DNA of 64,000 nucleotides from Streptosporangiaceae bacterium NEAU-GS5 (GCA_017592665.1 JAGFNW010000001.1:310001-374000), one strand, 5' to 3'. Positions 8,673-17,805 are shown, counted from the stretch's first letter. Made by a program: numbers and translations. Notes: generated by a model from the sequence alone, not told the origin.

Positions 8673-9445
8673 ACGAATACGGCCGGCGGCGCGAACACCA
8701 CGACGATGGCCAGCGTCCACAGCAGCGAGTTCTGCACGCCGTGCCCGACCGGAAGCCCCTGCATCAGCGCCCGCGCCGCGTCGGACAGCTGGGTGACCGG
8801 GTTGACCTTCACCCACGTCTGCAGCCACCCCGGCAGCTTCCCGGTCGGTACGAACACGTTGCTGCCGAAGGTGAGCGGCACCACGACGACGAACGCGATC
8901 CCGCCCATGCTCTCCGGGCTGCGCCCGAGCAGCCCGATCAGCGCCCCCAGCCAGCACACCGACAGCGAGAACAGCAGCATCAGCCCGCACGCGGCCAGCA
9001 CCGCGGCCGGGCTGCCGTGCGCCCGAAATCCCAGCGCGAAGCCGACGGCCATGACCACGGCCAGCGAGATGGCGTTCCGTACGGCGTCACCGAGCACCCG
9101 CCCGATCAGCGGCGCCGACCTCGCCACGGGCAGGCTGCGGAAACGGTCGAAGATCCCGGACCGCAGATCCGCGTTGAAGGCGACGGCCGTGTTCATCGAC
9201 GCGAACACCAAGGTCTGGACCGCGACCCCGGGCAGCACGAACTGCAGGTAGGAGTGCCAGTCACCGGCCACCGCGTTCCCGAACAGGAACGTGAACAGCA
9301 CGACGAACGTGACCGGCATCAGCGACAGGTCGAGCAGCTGGTCGGGCGAGTGCCTGATCTTGAGCAGGCCGCGCCAGGCCAGCGTGAGGCCCTGCCGCAG
9401 GACCCGGACAGGCCGCGCCGGGCGGCGAAGGACGATCTCGCTCAT
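8654..9445 (-). CDS. ABC-2 type exporter permease (DrrB-like)
   Basis: A 263-residue membrane subunit of an ABC-2 drug or lipid exporter of the DrrAB kind. Six hydrophobic segments are visible, including the ABC-2 motif region FASMNTAVAFNADLRSGIFDR before about residue 100, where the family has its conserved amphipathic stretch. Its ATG lies 4 bases inside the end of the ATPase gene (ATGA overlap), so the two are co-translated. Substrate cannot be read from sequence; a hydrophobic drug is usual for this family. Confidence 0.87.
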   Translation of the reverse strand: MSEIVLRRPARPVRVLRQGLTLAWRGLLKIRHSPDQLLDLSLMPVTFVVLFTFLFGNAVAGDWHSYLQFVLPGVAVQTLVFASMNTAVAFNADLRSGIFDRFRSLPVARSAPLIGRVLGDAVRNAISLAVVMAVGFALGFRAHGSPAAVLAACGLMLLFSLSVCWLGALIGLLGRSPESMGGIAFVVVVPLTFGSNVFVPTGKLPGWLQTWVKVNPVTQLSDAARALMQGLPVGHGVQNSLLWTLAIVVVFAPPAVFVYKRRV

Positions 9446-10422
9446 TGGACCCTCTCAGAAACAGGGCCCGTCAGGGCCAGGAACGCCTCGTCCAGGCTGG
9501 CAAGCCGGACACCCAGTTCGGAGACGGGGATGGCGGCGGCGTCGAGGCGGCGCGCGACCGCGGCCACCGCGGCGGTTCCCGACATCCCGCCGGCCAGGGG
9601 CGCCGACACGAGCCCATCCGCTCCCCCACGGCGGGGAACCGTCCCGCATTCCTCGGCAAGGATCGCCTCGATCGTCGCGGCCACGAGGTCATCGGGAAGT
9701 GAGGGCCGCACCTCGAGCGTCTGGCCGCCCACGGTCGCCTTCAGCTCGGCCGGAGCGCCACTCGCCACGACCCGCCCGTGGTCGATGACGACCGCGTCGT
9801 CCGCGAGCCGGTCGGCCTCGTCCAGGTATTGCGTGGTCAGCAACACGCTGGTCCCCTCTTCGGCAAGGCCGCGGATCAGCCGCCACACCACGCCCCGTGA
9901 GCGCGGATCGAGGCCCGTGGTGGGCTCGTCAAGGAAGAGCACCCGAGGGCGGCCGATCAGGCCGGCCGCGAGATCCAGCCTCCGGCGCATCCCACCGGAA
10001 TAGGTCTTGACGGGCCGCCGGGCGGTCTCGGTCAGCTCGAACCGATCCAGGAGCTCACTCGCGTGCGAACGCGCGCCGGCCCGGGAGTGGTCCAGCAGCC
10101 GCGCGATGAGCACGAGGTTCTCGTAGCCGGTCAGGTCTTCGTCGACCGCCGTGTATTGACCTGTGAGGCCGATCAGGTCACGTACCTTGTCCGGGTCCTT
10201 GGCGACGTCGAAGCCTCCCACGCGGGCCGTGCCCCCGTCGGGGCGCAGCAGCGTGGCGAGGATCCGGACGACCGTGGTCTTGCCGGCGCCGTTGGGCCCG
10301 AGCAGCGCGAGGATGGCGCCCGGCCGCGCCGCGAGGTCGACCCCGTCCAGGGCCATCGTCTTTCCGTACCGTTTGACCAGGCCCGTCGCCTCAATCGCGA
10401 GCCCGCCCGACGCAGATGACAT
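9442..10422 (-). CDS. ABC exporter ATP-binding protein (DrrA-like)
   Basis: A 326-residue ATPase that drives the DrrB-like permease. Walker A is GPNGAGKTT (42-50), the signature is YSGGMRRRLDLA (about 146-157) and Walker B is VLFLDEPTTGLD. The roughly 100-residue C-terminal extension is typical of DrrA. I chose the ATG (MSSASGG) because ABC homology begins 8 residues later; an in-frame GTG 39 bases upstream (10461) would add 13 unconserved residues. It lies just downstream of a MarR gene on the same strand, so it is likely under that repressor. Confidence 0.88.
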   Translation of the reverse strand: MSSASGGLAIEATGLVKRYGKTMALDGVDLAARPGAILALLGPNGAGKTTVVRILATLLRPDGGTARVGGFDVAKDPDKVRDLIGLTGQYTAVDEDLTGYENLVLIARLLDHSRAGARSHASELLDRFELTETARRPVKTYSGGMRRRLDLAAGLIGRPRVLFLDEPTTGLDPRSRGVVWRLIRGLAEEGTSVLLTTQYLDEADRLADDAVVIDHGRVVASGAPAELKATVGGQTLEVRPSLPDDLVAATIEAILAEECGTVPRRGGADGLVSAPLAGGMSGTAAVAAVARRLDAAAIPVSELGVRLASLDEAFLALTGPVSERVQ

Positions 10423-10476
10423 GCCGCCAACCCTGCGCCCCGCCGCTGACACGCCACGCACACGCCGCTGACACGG

Positions 10477-10971
10477 TCACGCCTCGAAGTGCGCAAGCCA
10501 AGCGGTGAGGATGGCCTCCAGCCGCACGGCGTCCTCGGGCGGCAAGCCGCTCAGCAGGCGGCGCTCGTTGCGCATGTGCTCGGTGAACGCGTCGTCGATG
10601 ACCCGCCGGCCGGCCGGGGTGAGCGCGACCACGCGTCCTCGCCCGTCCGTGGTGCTGCGGCGCCGCGCGATGAGCCCGGCGCGTTCGAGCCGGTCGAGCC
10701 GCTTGGTCATGGCCCCGGTGGTGACCATCGTGTGGCGGGCCAGCTCTCCCGGGGCCCGCTCGTACGGCTCGCCGGCCCGCCGCAGGGCCGCCAGCACGTC
10801 GAACTCGCCCTCTTCGAGACCGTGCCTCCGGTAGACGGCCACCAGCTCACCGGTCAGGTGCGCGGCCAGGCGATGCAGCCGCCCGATGACGCCCTGCGGT
10901 GAGACGTCCAGGTCGGGGCGCTCGATGCGCCATTCGGCCTGGATCCGGGCCACGTGATCGGGTCTCGGCAT
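10477..10971 (-). CDS. MarR family transcriptional regulator
   Basis: A 164-residue winged-helix repressor. The recognition region is ELARHTMVTTGAMTKRLDRLE and the wing is RRRSTTDGRGRVVALT (about residues 80-120), both classic MarR. It is divergent from an EamA transporter and upstream of the DrrAB-like exporter. The intergenic region holds two GGAAGCTA-type inverted repeats, so it probably controls itself, the exporter and the transporter. Ligand unknown. Confidence 0.88.
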   Translation of the reverse strand: MPRPDHVARIQAEWRIERPDLDVSPQGVIGRLHRLAAHLTGELVAVYRRHGLEEGEFDVLAALRRAGEPYERAPGELARHTMVTTGAMTKRLDRLERAGLIARRRSTTDGRGRVVALTPAGRRVIDDAFTEHMRNERRLLSGLPPEDAVRLEAILTAWLAHFEA

Positions 10972-10977
10972 GCCTCC

Positions 10978-11021
10978 AATATAGCTTCCCTGGAAGCTAT
11001 ATTAACTTCCATGGAAGCTAA
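10978..11021. promoter_or_regulatory. Paired operators between MarR and EamA genes
   Basis: Two adjacent inverted repeats. The first (10978-11003) has perfect 12-base arms AATATAGCTTCC around a central CT. The second (11002-11021) has 9-base arms of the same sequence family around AT with one mismatch, and contains the ATG of the EamA gene. The short distance to both start codons fits MarR-type repression and suggests that the EamA mRNA is leaderless or nearly so. Confidence 0.75.
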
Positions 11022-11901
11022 TTTCCGGTGGGCGCTGATCACCGCGATCGCTCCGGTGGCCTGGGGCACCAATTACTTCGTCACACACGAGGCCCTGCCG
11101 GCCGGCCATCCGCTGTGGGGCGCCGTGTTCCGCGCACTGCCCGCGGGCCTGCTGTTGCTGCTCATCCGCCGGGAGTTGCCGTCCGGGGCCTGGTGGTGGC
11201 GCTCGCTGGTGCTCGGCACCATGAACATGGGGGCGTTCTTCGCGCTGGTCTACGTGTCGGCGCAGCTCCTGCCGACCAGCGTGGCCTCGACGATCATGGC
11301 CACGTCCTCGGTGGCGATGATGCTGGTCGCCTGGGCGCTGCTGGGCGAGCGGCCCGGGACGCGTTCGTGGGCCGGCGCGGGGCTCGGCTGCGCCGGGGTG
11401 TGCTTCCTGCTGCTCGGCGGCGTGACCTCGGTGAACTGGTGGGGCGTTGCGGCGTCGGTGGCGGCCATGCTCATGTCGTCGTTCGGATACGTCCTGACCA
11501 AGAAGTGGGGCACGGACACCGGCGTCCTCACGGTCACCTCCTGGCAGCTGGTCGGCGGCGCGGTCGCCATCGCGCCGTTCGCGCTCCTCGTCGAGGGCGC
11601 GCCGCCCGCCCTGGACGCGCCCGCCCTCGGCGGCTTCGCGTACGTGACGACGGTCGCCACGGCCGGCGCGTTCGCGGCCTGGTTCGCGGGCCTCCGCAGA
11701 CTCAGCGCCGCGACGGTCGGCCTGATCGGCCTGCTCAACCCGGCCACTGGAGTGCTGCTCGGCACCCTGATCGCGGCCGAACCGCTCACCCTCCGCCAGG
11801 CCGCGGGACTGGCCCTCATCCTCACCGGAATCCTCCTCGGCCGCCGCACCCCATCCACCCCCAAGCGGTCCGAACAACCCAAAAACCTATTGACTCTGTA
11901 G
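11011..11901 (+). CDS. EamA/DMT-family transporter
   Basis: A 296-residue inner-membrane protein with about ten hydrophobic helices in two EamA repeats, typical of drug/metabolite exporters. It opens MEANFRWALITAIAPVAWGTNY; the W-G-T/S-N-Y motif is standard for the first helix. I chose the ATG at 11011 because homology starts there; upstream in-frame codons fall in the operator. There is no Shine-Dalgarno sequence, and the start codon sits inside the second inverted repeat. It is divergent from the MarR gene that probably represses it. Confidence 0.87.
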   Translation: MEANFRWALITAIAPVAWGTNYFVTHEALPAGHPLWGAVFRALPAGLLLLLIRRELPSGAWWWRSLVLGTMNMGAFFALVYVSAQLLPTSVASTIMATSSVAMMLVAWALLGERPGTRSWAGAGLGCAGVCFLLLGGVTSVNWWGVAASVAAMLMSSFGYVLTKKWGTDTGVLTVTSWQLVGGAVAIAPFALLVEGAPPALDAPALGGFAYVTTVATAGAFAAWFAGLRRLSAATVGLIGLLNPATGVLLGTLIAAEPLTLRQAAGLALILTGILLGRRTPSTPKRSEQPKNLLTL

Positions 11902-11925
11902 GAATTGCCGACAATCGTGAGATTC

Positions 11926-12420
11926 ATGAGCATCACAGACGAGTTCGTCGCCAACGCCGAGCGATACGCCGCCACCTTCGACAAGGGCAGCCTGCCGCTG
12001 CCGCCCGCCAAAGGCGTCGCCGTCCTCGCCTGCATGGACGCGCGGCTCAACGTTTACGGGGTGCTGGGGCTGACCGAGGGCGACGCGCACGTCATCCGCA
12101 ACGCGGGAGGCGTGGTCACCGCCGACGCCCGGCGCAGCCTCGCCATCAGCCAGCGGCTCCTGGGGACCACCGAGATCATCCTGATCCACCACACCGGGTG
12201 CGGCATGCTCACCTTCACCGACGACGGGTTCAAGGAGTCGATCCGCGAGGAGGTCGGCATCAAGCCCGACTGGGCCGCCGAGGCGTTCCCCGACCTCGAA
12301 GAGGACGTCCTCCAGTCGATCGGCCGCATCAAGGCCGACCCGTTCATCCCCCACCGCGACGCGGTCCGCGGCTTCATCTACGAGGTCGAGACCGGCCACC
12401 TCCGCGAGGTCAAAGCCTGA
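11926..12420 (+). CDS. Beta-class carbonic anhydrase
   Basis: A 164-residue cytosolic zinc enzyme interconverting carbon dioxide and bicarbonate. Zinc ligands are Cys36 (in CMDAR, with the Asp38/Arg40 dyad), His89 and Cys92 (HHTGCG). The size matches the short actinobacterial beta-CAs of the Rv1284 type. ATG chosen over an upstream TTG at 11905. It lies 24 bases after the EamA gene, possibly from its own promoter. Confidence 0.9.
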   Translation: MSITDEFVANAERYAATFDKGSLPLPPAKGVAVLACMDARLNVYGVLGLTEGDAHVIRNAGGVVTADARRSLAISQRLLGTTEIILIHHTGCGMLTFTDDGFKESIREEVGIKPDWAAEAFPDLEEDVLQSIGRIKADPFIPHRDAVRGFIYEVETGHLREVKA

Positions 12421-13080
12421 AAACGACCCGCGCGCAGGTGCTCGCCTACCGCCACGCCGCCCACGACCTCGGCGCCGGCGGGCGCGGCCGGATCGTGCTG
12501 GCCACCGGCCTGCAGGACTACCCACCTGGCCGCAGCGCCGTCCTCGCCGCATGCGCTTCGACGCCGCGCTCGACGAGGTGGCCGCGGCCATGCGCGCGAC
12601 CTTCAGCGACGCCTGGTCCCCCACGAAGGGCGAGCTCAGCGGCGCGGTGAGCCCTCACGTGAATCCCCTGCTCGCCCCCTGGTGCGCCACGTGCGGCGTG
12701 GCGCACGTCCAGGATCAGCTGTTCCGCCGCGCCACCCTGCAGGCGGGCCTCGTCGTCGAGGTCGACCCCTCCGGCCCGTTCCGCTACCGTCCAGCCGAAC
12801 CCGCCGAAGCCGCCCCAGATCGCGCACGGCTGATCCGCGACTTTCTCGCCGCGTTCGGCCCGGCCCAACCGGCCCATCTCGCCGCGTGGCTGGGCCACAC
12901 ACCCGCAAGGCAGTCTGGCGGGCGGCCGCCAATCCCGGCATCGTCCTGGTCGACGGCGAGATCGCCGGGATCTGGCGGCGAAACCGCGACCACCTGGACC
13001 TCGAAGCGTTCCAGCCCCTGCCAGACACCCGCGGCCACCCCGACGCGGCCGTCATCGCCTCGACGTGGCGTCGGGCCTAG
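12421..13080 (+). pseudogene. Frameshifted winged-helix DNA-binding protein (AlkZ-like, HTH_42)
   Basis: Remnant of a winged-helix domain protein (PF06224-type). The recognisable pieces lie in different frames: TTRAQVLAYRHAAHDL and GLQDYPPG directly after the carbonic anhydrase stop; then from about 12551 SPTKGELSGAVSPHVNP, WCATCGVAHVQDQLFRRA and FGPAQPAHLAAWLGH; then from about 12900 RKAVWRAAANPGIVLVDGEIAGIWRR. At least two frame changes and missing segments (such as the DPYLQ region) mean no intact product. The C-terminal stop abuts the convergent dehydrogenase gene. Confidence 0.75.
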
Positions 13081-14081
13081 CCCAGCCTCGGGTCGATGTG
13101 GATTTTGGGGCCGATCCCGGGAGGCCGGCGACCGGCCAAGACGCCCGCGGCGGCGTCGAGCCCGACGGTGGCGGCCACGAGCGGGCGGGCGTCCACCGAG
13201 CCCTCGGCGTACGCCGTGATGGCCTCGGCCAGACCAGCGGAGGCCCCGAGAATGCCGACCACAGTGACGTCCTTGAGCGCGACCTCGCGCGTGTCGATGG
13301 TGCTCGGCATGGCCGACAGACCGATGTAGACCACTCGTCCGGCAGGCTCGACCAAACGCAGCGCGAGAGCCGGCACCTCGACCCCATTGGTGGCGTCAAC
13401 GACGGCATCCCAGGCCCGGGACGGCAGCCCCGGCAGCACAGAGGCCTCGAAGCCGAGCGACCGGGCCAGCCGCAGCTCCGGCTCCTCGCGGCCCATCAGG
13501 TGGACCTCGGCGCCCCGCGCCCGCCCGAACAAGGCCACCAGCAGGCCGATCGTGCCGGTCCCGAGCACCAGCAGCCGGTCGCCCGGCCCGGTCGCGGCGC
13601 CGCGCACCGCGCGCAGCGCGTTGCCCCCGGGCTCGACGAGCGCGCCGAGCGTCGCGTCGACCGCGTCAGGCAAAGCGTGCAGCGCGGTCTCAGGAACGGC
13701 GAGGCTCTCAGCAAGAGCCCCCGGAAAGTTGCGTATCCCGATCTCGGACCGGTCGTCGCACACGTGCCCGCGCCCACGGCGGCAGCGTTCACAGCGCCCG
13801 CAGCCCAGCATGGTGTCGCCGGTGACCCGGCGGCCCAGCCACCGCGGGTCGACGCCGTCTCCCACCGCCCTTACCCGGCCGCACCACTCGTGACCCGGAC
13901 GAAGTGGATAACCGCTCTGGCCGGAATCCAAATAGCTCATGTCGCCCGCGAACAACTCCATGTCGGTGCCGCAGACACCGACCCTCTCCACATCGACGAC
14001 GACGTGCCCGGGTGTGGCCTCGGGCGGCTCCACATCCTGAACCTCGGCCGTCTTCGGCCCCGTGATGACCAGCGCTCGCAC
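13077..14081 (-). CDS. Zinc-dependent medium-chain alcohol/sugar dehydrogenase
   Basis: A 334-residue MDR-family dehydrogenase. Catalytic zinc ligands are Cys37 and His64-Glu65 (GHEWCG); structural zinc Cys are 94, 97, 100 and 108; the NAD fold has LLVLGTGTIG. The C-terminal IGPKIHIDPRLG is unremarkable. Divergent from the sugar-acid dehydratase gene, it probably oxidises an aldose or polyol feeding the same pathway (inference). Threonine or sorbitol dehydrogenase activity cannot be excluded. Confidence 0.85.
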   Translation of the reverse strand: MRALVITGPKTAEVQDVEPPEATPGHVVVDVERVGVCGTDMELFAGDMSYLDSGQSGYPLRPGHEWCGRVRAVGDGVDPRWLGRRVTGDTMLGCGRCERCRRGRGHVCDDRSEIGIRNFPGALAESLAVPETALHALPDAVDATLGALVEPGGNALRAVRGAATGPGDRLLVLGTGTIGLLVALFGRARGAEVHLMGREEPELRLARSLGFEASVLPGLPSRAWDAVVDATNGVEVPALALRLVEPAGRVVYIGLSAMPSTIDTREVALKDVTVVGILGASAGLAEAITAYAEGSVDARPLVAATVGLDAAAGVLAGRRPPGIGPKIHIDPRLG

Positions 14082-14143
14082 GGGGGAACGGTAGACGTGA
14101 GCTACCCTCGCAGCAAGTTCCAGTATCGGGAAGAGTTGGCAGC

Positions 14144-15859
14144 ATGACGACGCCCCGCAGCGCCCAGTGGTATGCAGGAACTGACCGTAACGCCTACATC
14201 CACCGAGCGTGGATGCGCCGCGGCCTGCCGTCCGACGCCTTCGACGGGCGGCCGCACATCGCGATCGCCAACACCGCCTCCGATCTGACCCCCTGCAACA
14301 TGCACCTCGACGAGGTGGGGCGCAGCGTCGAAAACGGCGTGCGCGAAGCGGGCGGCGTCCCGCTCAACCTGCCCGTCGTATCCCTCGGTGAGACCCAGGT
14401 GCGGCCCACGGCCATGCTGTGGCGCAACATGGCGGCGATGGCGGCCGAAGAGATGTTCCGCGCCAACCCGGTCGACGGCGTCGTGTTGCTCGGCGGCTGC
14501 GACAAGACCATCCCGGCCCTGCTCATGGCGGCCGCATCGGTCGACCTCCCCGCAGTCGTAGTGCCGGGCGGGCCCATGCTCACCGGCACCTTCCGCGGGA
14601 TCCCCATCGGCTGCGGCACCGACGTGTGGCGGCTCAGCGAAGAGGTGCGCGCGGGGACGATGACGCAGACCGAGTTCCTGCGCTCGGAGTCGTCGATGAT
14701 CCGCAGCAAGGGCCACTGCAACACGATGGGCACGGCCTCCACCATGGGGCTGCTCGCCGAAGTGCTCGGCATGACGCTCCCCGGCATCGCCGGCACGCCG
14801 GCCCCGGACAGCCGCCTGCTGGAAGGCGCGCACGACACCGGCAGGCTCATCGTGGAAATGGTCAACGCCGACCGACGCCCGAGCGCCGTGCTTGGCCGCG
14901 GCTCGTTCCTCAACGCCATCGTCGCGCTGGCGGCGCTCGGCGGCTCGACCAACGCCGTCGTCCACCTGCTGGCCATCGCCGGACGGCTGGGCGTGCCGCT
15001 CAGCCAGGACGACTTCGACCGCGTCGGCTCCGACGTGCCGCTGCTGGTCGACCTGCTGCCGGCCGGCCGCTATCTGATGGACGACCTCTATCGGGCCGGC
15101 GGCCTGCACGCCGTGCTCCGCGAGGTGCGCGACCTGCTCGATCCCGAGGCGCTCACGGTCACCGGCCGGCCCCTTGTCGACTATCTCGACGACGCCCGCA
15201 TCTACGACGCCGACGTGATCCGGCCGCGCGAGACGCCGCTCCAGGAAAGCGCGGGGATCGCCGTCCTCTACGGCAACCTCGCCCCCGACGGCGCGGTGAT
15301 CAAGCCGGCCGCCGCCTCGCCCCACCTGCTGCGGCACCGGGGTCCGGCCGTGGTCTTCGACTCGGTCGAGGATCTGCACGCCCGCCTCGACGACCCCGAC
15401 CTCGACGTCACCCCCGACTCGGTGCTCGTGCTGCGCGGCTGCGGCCCGAAGGGCTATCCCGGTATGCCGGAGGTGGCCAACCTGCCGCTGCCGCCCAAGC
15501 TGCTGGCCCAGGGCGTACGGGACATGGTCCGCATCTGCGACGGGCGGATGAGCGGCACGGCGTACGGGACGGTCGTGCTGCACGTCTCGCCCGAGGCGGC
15601 GGCCGGCGGTCCGCTCGGCCTCGTGCGCACGGGCGACATCATCACCCTCGACGTCGAGAGCCGGCGGCTCGACGTGGAGATCCCGGACGACGAGCTGGCG
15701 GCCCGCGAGCCTGCGCCGGGCATGGTCGAGGCCTTCGCCGCGCCACGGCGCGGGTGGGAGCGCCTCTACGTCGACACCGTACGGCAGGCCAACACGGGCG
15801 CCGACCTCGACTTCCTGGTCGGGCGGACCGGCGACCAGGTGTCACGCGAATCCCACTGA
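14144..15859 (+). CDS. IlvD/Edd family sugar-acid dehydratase
   Basis: A 571-residue iron-sulfur dehydratase. Cluster ligands are Cys51 (TPCNMHL), Cys119 (GGCDKT) and Cys192 (GHCNTMGTAS). The sequence, the IPIGCGTDVWR segment and the neighbours favour the aldonate (arabonate/xylonate-like) dehydratase subgroup over true IlvD. The reaction would be aldonate to 2-keto-3-deoxy-aldonate. The ATG is at 14144 with a weak GAAGAG-like site upstream. It is followed after 15 bases by an SDR, likely the next enzyme. Confidence 0.87.
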   Translation: MTTPRSAQWYAGTDRNAYIHRAWMRRGLPSDAFDGRPHIAIANTASDLTPCNMHLDEVGRSVENGVREAGGVPLNLPVVSLGETQVRPTAMLWRNMAAMAAEEMFRANPVDGVVLLGGCDKTIPALLMAAASVDLPAVVVPGGPMLTGTFRGIPIGCGTDVWRLSEEVRAGTMTQTEFLRSESSMIRSKGHCNTMGTASTMGLLAEVLGMTLPGIAGTPAPDSRLLEGAHDTGRLIVEMVNADRRPSAVLGRGSFLNAIVALAALGGSTNAVVHLLAIAGRLGVPLSQDDFDRVGSDVPLLVDLLPAGRYLMDDLYRAGGLHAVLREVRDLLDPEALTVTGRPLVDYLDDARIYDADVIRPRETPLQESAGIAVLYGNLAPDGAVIKPAAASPHLLRHRGPAVVFDSVEDLHARLDDPDLDVTPDSVLVLRGCGPKGYPGMPEVANLPLPPKLLAQGVRDMVRICDGRMSGTAYGTVVLHVSPEAAAGGPLGLVRTGDIITLDVESRRLDVEIPDDELAAREPAPGMVEAFAAPRRGWERLYVDTVRQANTGADLDFLVGRTGDQVSRESH

Positions 15860-15874
15860 CCCGGAAGGGGTGTT

Positions 15875-16558
15875 ATGACGGCAGCGCGTACGGCCCTGGT
15901 GACCGGAGGTGTGAGCGGCCTGGGCAAGGCCGCGGCGGCCCGCCTGGCCGAGGACGGCGTCACGGTGATCACGCTCGACGTCGCCGACGGCGCCGACCTC
16001 ATCCTCGACGTGGCCGACGCGGCGGCCGTCCACGCCGCGGCCGAGCGGATCGGGCCGGTCGACATCCTCGTGAACTCGGCCGGGATCGTCGGGCCCAACG
16101 CGCCCCTGTGGGAGATCCCCGTGGAGGGCTGGGAGCGGACGCTGGCCGTCAACGTGGGTGGCACGTTCAACACCTGCCACGCCTTCGTGCCCGGCATGCG
16201 CGAGCGCGGCTGGGGCCGGATCGTCAACCTCGCCAGCATGGCCGGGAAGGACGGCAACCCCAACATGGCGCCCTATTCGGCGTCGAAGGCCGCGGTCATC
16301 GGCCTCACCAAGACGCTCGGCAAAGAACTGGCGACCAGCGGCGTGCTGGTCAACGCGATCGCCCCGGCCGTGATCGCGACCCCGATGAACGCCAACACCG
16401 GGCCTGACGTTCTTGCCCACCTGACGAGCCTCATCCCGATGGGCCGCATCGGCCGCGCCGAGGAGGTGGCCGAGCTCATCGCCTGGCTCGCCTCCGACAA
16501 GGTCAGCTTCTCCACAGGAGCCGTCTACGACATCAGCGGCGGCCGCGCCACCTATTGA
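15875..16558 (+). CDS. SDR family NAD(P)-dependent oxidoreductase
   Basis: A 227-residue short-chain dehydrogenase with a TGGVSGLGKA cofactor loop (10-19), NSAG, catalytic Ser121, and Tyr134 and Lys138 (YSASK). A strong ribosome site GGAAGGGG precedes the ATG. It is co-transcribed with the dehydratase and so may oxidise or reduce a keto-deoxy sugar acid; FabG-like activity cannot be excluded. Confidence 0.87.
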   Translation: MTAARTALVTGGVSGLGKAAAARLAEDGVTVITLDVADGADLILDVADAAAVHAAAERIGPVDILVNSAGIVGPNAPLWEIPVEGWERTLAVNVGGTFNTCHAFVPGMRERGWGRIVNLASMAGKDGNPNMAPYSASKAAVIGLTKTLGKELATSGVLVNAIAPAVIATPMNANTGPDVLAHLTSLIPMGRIGRAEEVAELIAWLASDKVSFSTGAVYDISGGRATY

Positions 16559-16577
16559 ACCGTGGCATAGTGCCCCT

Positions 16578-16931
16578 ATGAATGACGAGGTGGAGCGCCT
16601 GCTAGCGGCATTCGCCGCGCCCACAGCCGGCCTGGCGCGGCACCTGTGCGAGCACATCCTCGCCCTCTTCCCCGACGCCGTCATCACCGGCGACAGCGAG
16701 CGGATCGGCTTCGGAACAGACACGGGATACAAAGGCCTGGTCTTCACGGTCGCCCCCTACCAAACTCACGTGACCCTCGGCGTCGCCAACGCCACCGACC
16801 TACCCGACCCAACCGGCCTCCTACAGGGCACCGGTAAGGTCCACCGCCACATTAAGATCCGCTCCGAATCCGACCTCACCCCCGACCTGACAACCCTCCT
16901 CACCACCGCCCTAACCCACCACCCCGGTTAA
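16578..16931 (+). CDS. DUF1801 domain protein
   Basis: A 117-residue small soluble protein with the DUF1801 (YdhG-like) pattern: the core FTVAPYQTHVTLGV and the conserved ending LLQGTGKVHRHIKIRSESDL. Biochemical function of the family is not established. It starts 20 bases after the SDR on the same strand. Confidence 0.75.
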   Translation: MNDEVERLLAAFAAPTAGLARHLCEHILALFPDAVITGDSERIGFGTDTGYKGLVFTVAPYQTHVTLGVANATDLPDPTGLLQGTGKVHRHIKIRSESDLTPDLTTLLTTALTHHPG

Positions 16932-17350
16932 GCCCCAGCACCCAGCAACCAAGACACGGCGAAGAGGGCGGCGCAAAGGGGATGGGCGCGGAGGCCGGCC
17001 CACAGCAAGCCGCGCGCCCGCCGGACAGGCCTGGTCCGTGGAACGCAACCACCACGCCGGCCGCAGCACCCAGCCCCGCAGCGCCTACGGCCCGCACCAC
17101 CACTACGGCCCCGCCACGGATGGACAGGCAGTAGCAATGCGCTACGGCCCAAGGCCGGACAGGGACAGTCAGCGAGGAGCGGAGACGGACGGGCGGGACG
17201 GCGCGCTTGAAGCCCAGCGGAACCACACGCGCCCGACGAAGCGGCCGAAGGCCGGACACCAGACCCCAGCCACAACGCGCGCCGTCCCGTCCGTCTGTCG
17301 CAGCGCAACGCCCCGCCCGCCACGCCCCACCAGCCCAAAGCCGACGCGCG
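16932..17350. other. 419-base intergenic stretch without a supported gene
   Basis: The region lies between convergent genes. All reading frames here are low-complexity Arg/Pro/Ala translations of GC-rich DNA with no family resemblance. A 14-base palindrome GCGCGCTAGCGCGC (17346-17359) covers the stop codon of the next gene and could form a terminator stem. I see nothing else. Confidence 0.5.
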
Positions 17351-17755
17351 CTAGCGCGCACCTGGAGCCGGCCGAAAGGCGACGACCAACAGCACGGCCG
17401 GCAGTACGACCAGCGCCGCCAGGCCCACCACCTGCGCCGCCGCGTCCCCGACGGAGAACGGCGCGAGGTGGCCGAGGTGGAAGACCAGATGAGGCACCGC
17501 ATAGACCAGGTAGCCCGCGAGCACGGTCCGGGTCAGCACGCGTTCGGCCGTCATAGCAGCGACCGCGAACATGACCGCGAATCCGAGTCCATACCCGCCG
17601 AAGTCCCGCAGCAGGTGCTCGTTGTATGCCGGCAGCAGCGACACCCAGTGCCGTCCAGGCAGCGGAAAATTCTCGTAGAACAACGCGGGAAACGCCAGCG
17701 CCCACAGTCCGATGACGGCGTGAACAATCACCAGCACCCACAGGCCGACCCTCAT
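17351..17755 (-). CDS. Small four-helix membrane protein
   Basis: A 134-residue integral membrane protein with about four hydrophobic segments (5-27, 55-72, 80-97, 105-128). I know the type from actinobacterial epimerase/sigma operons but cannot name a function. The start ATG (MRVGLWVLV) has GGAAGG upstream; longer in-frame starts give an Arg-rich non-homologous leader. It is the third gene after the sigma factor and NmrA-like gene on the same strand, so probably one operon. Confidence 0.75.
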   Translation of the reverse strand: MRVGLWVLVIVHAVIGLWALAFPALFYENFPLPGRHWVSLLPAYNEHLLRDFGGYGLGFAVMFAVAAMTAERVLTRTVLAGYLVYAVPHLVFHLGHLAPFSVGDAAAQVVGLAALVVLPAVLLVVAFRPAPGAR

Positions 17756-17805
17756 AGCGCCTTCCGGAACAACAGCACCTCGTCGAATCAGGTTGCCTCT
17801 CTCAA

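Noticed and set aside
11890-11915. TTGACT and GACAAT before the carbonic anhydrase gene as a promoter
   Set aside because: Spacing is only 14 bases, too short for a sigma70-type promoter.
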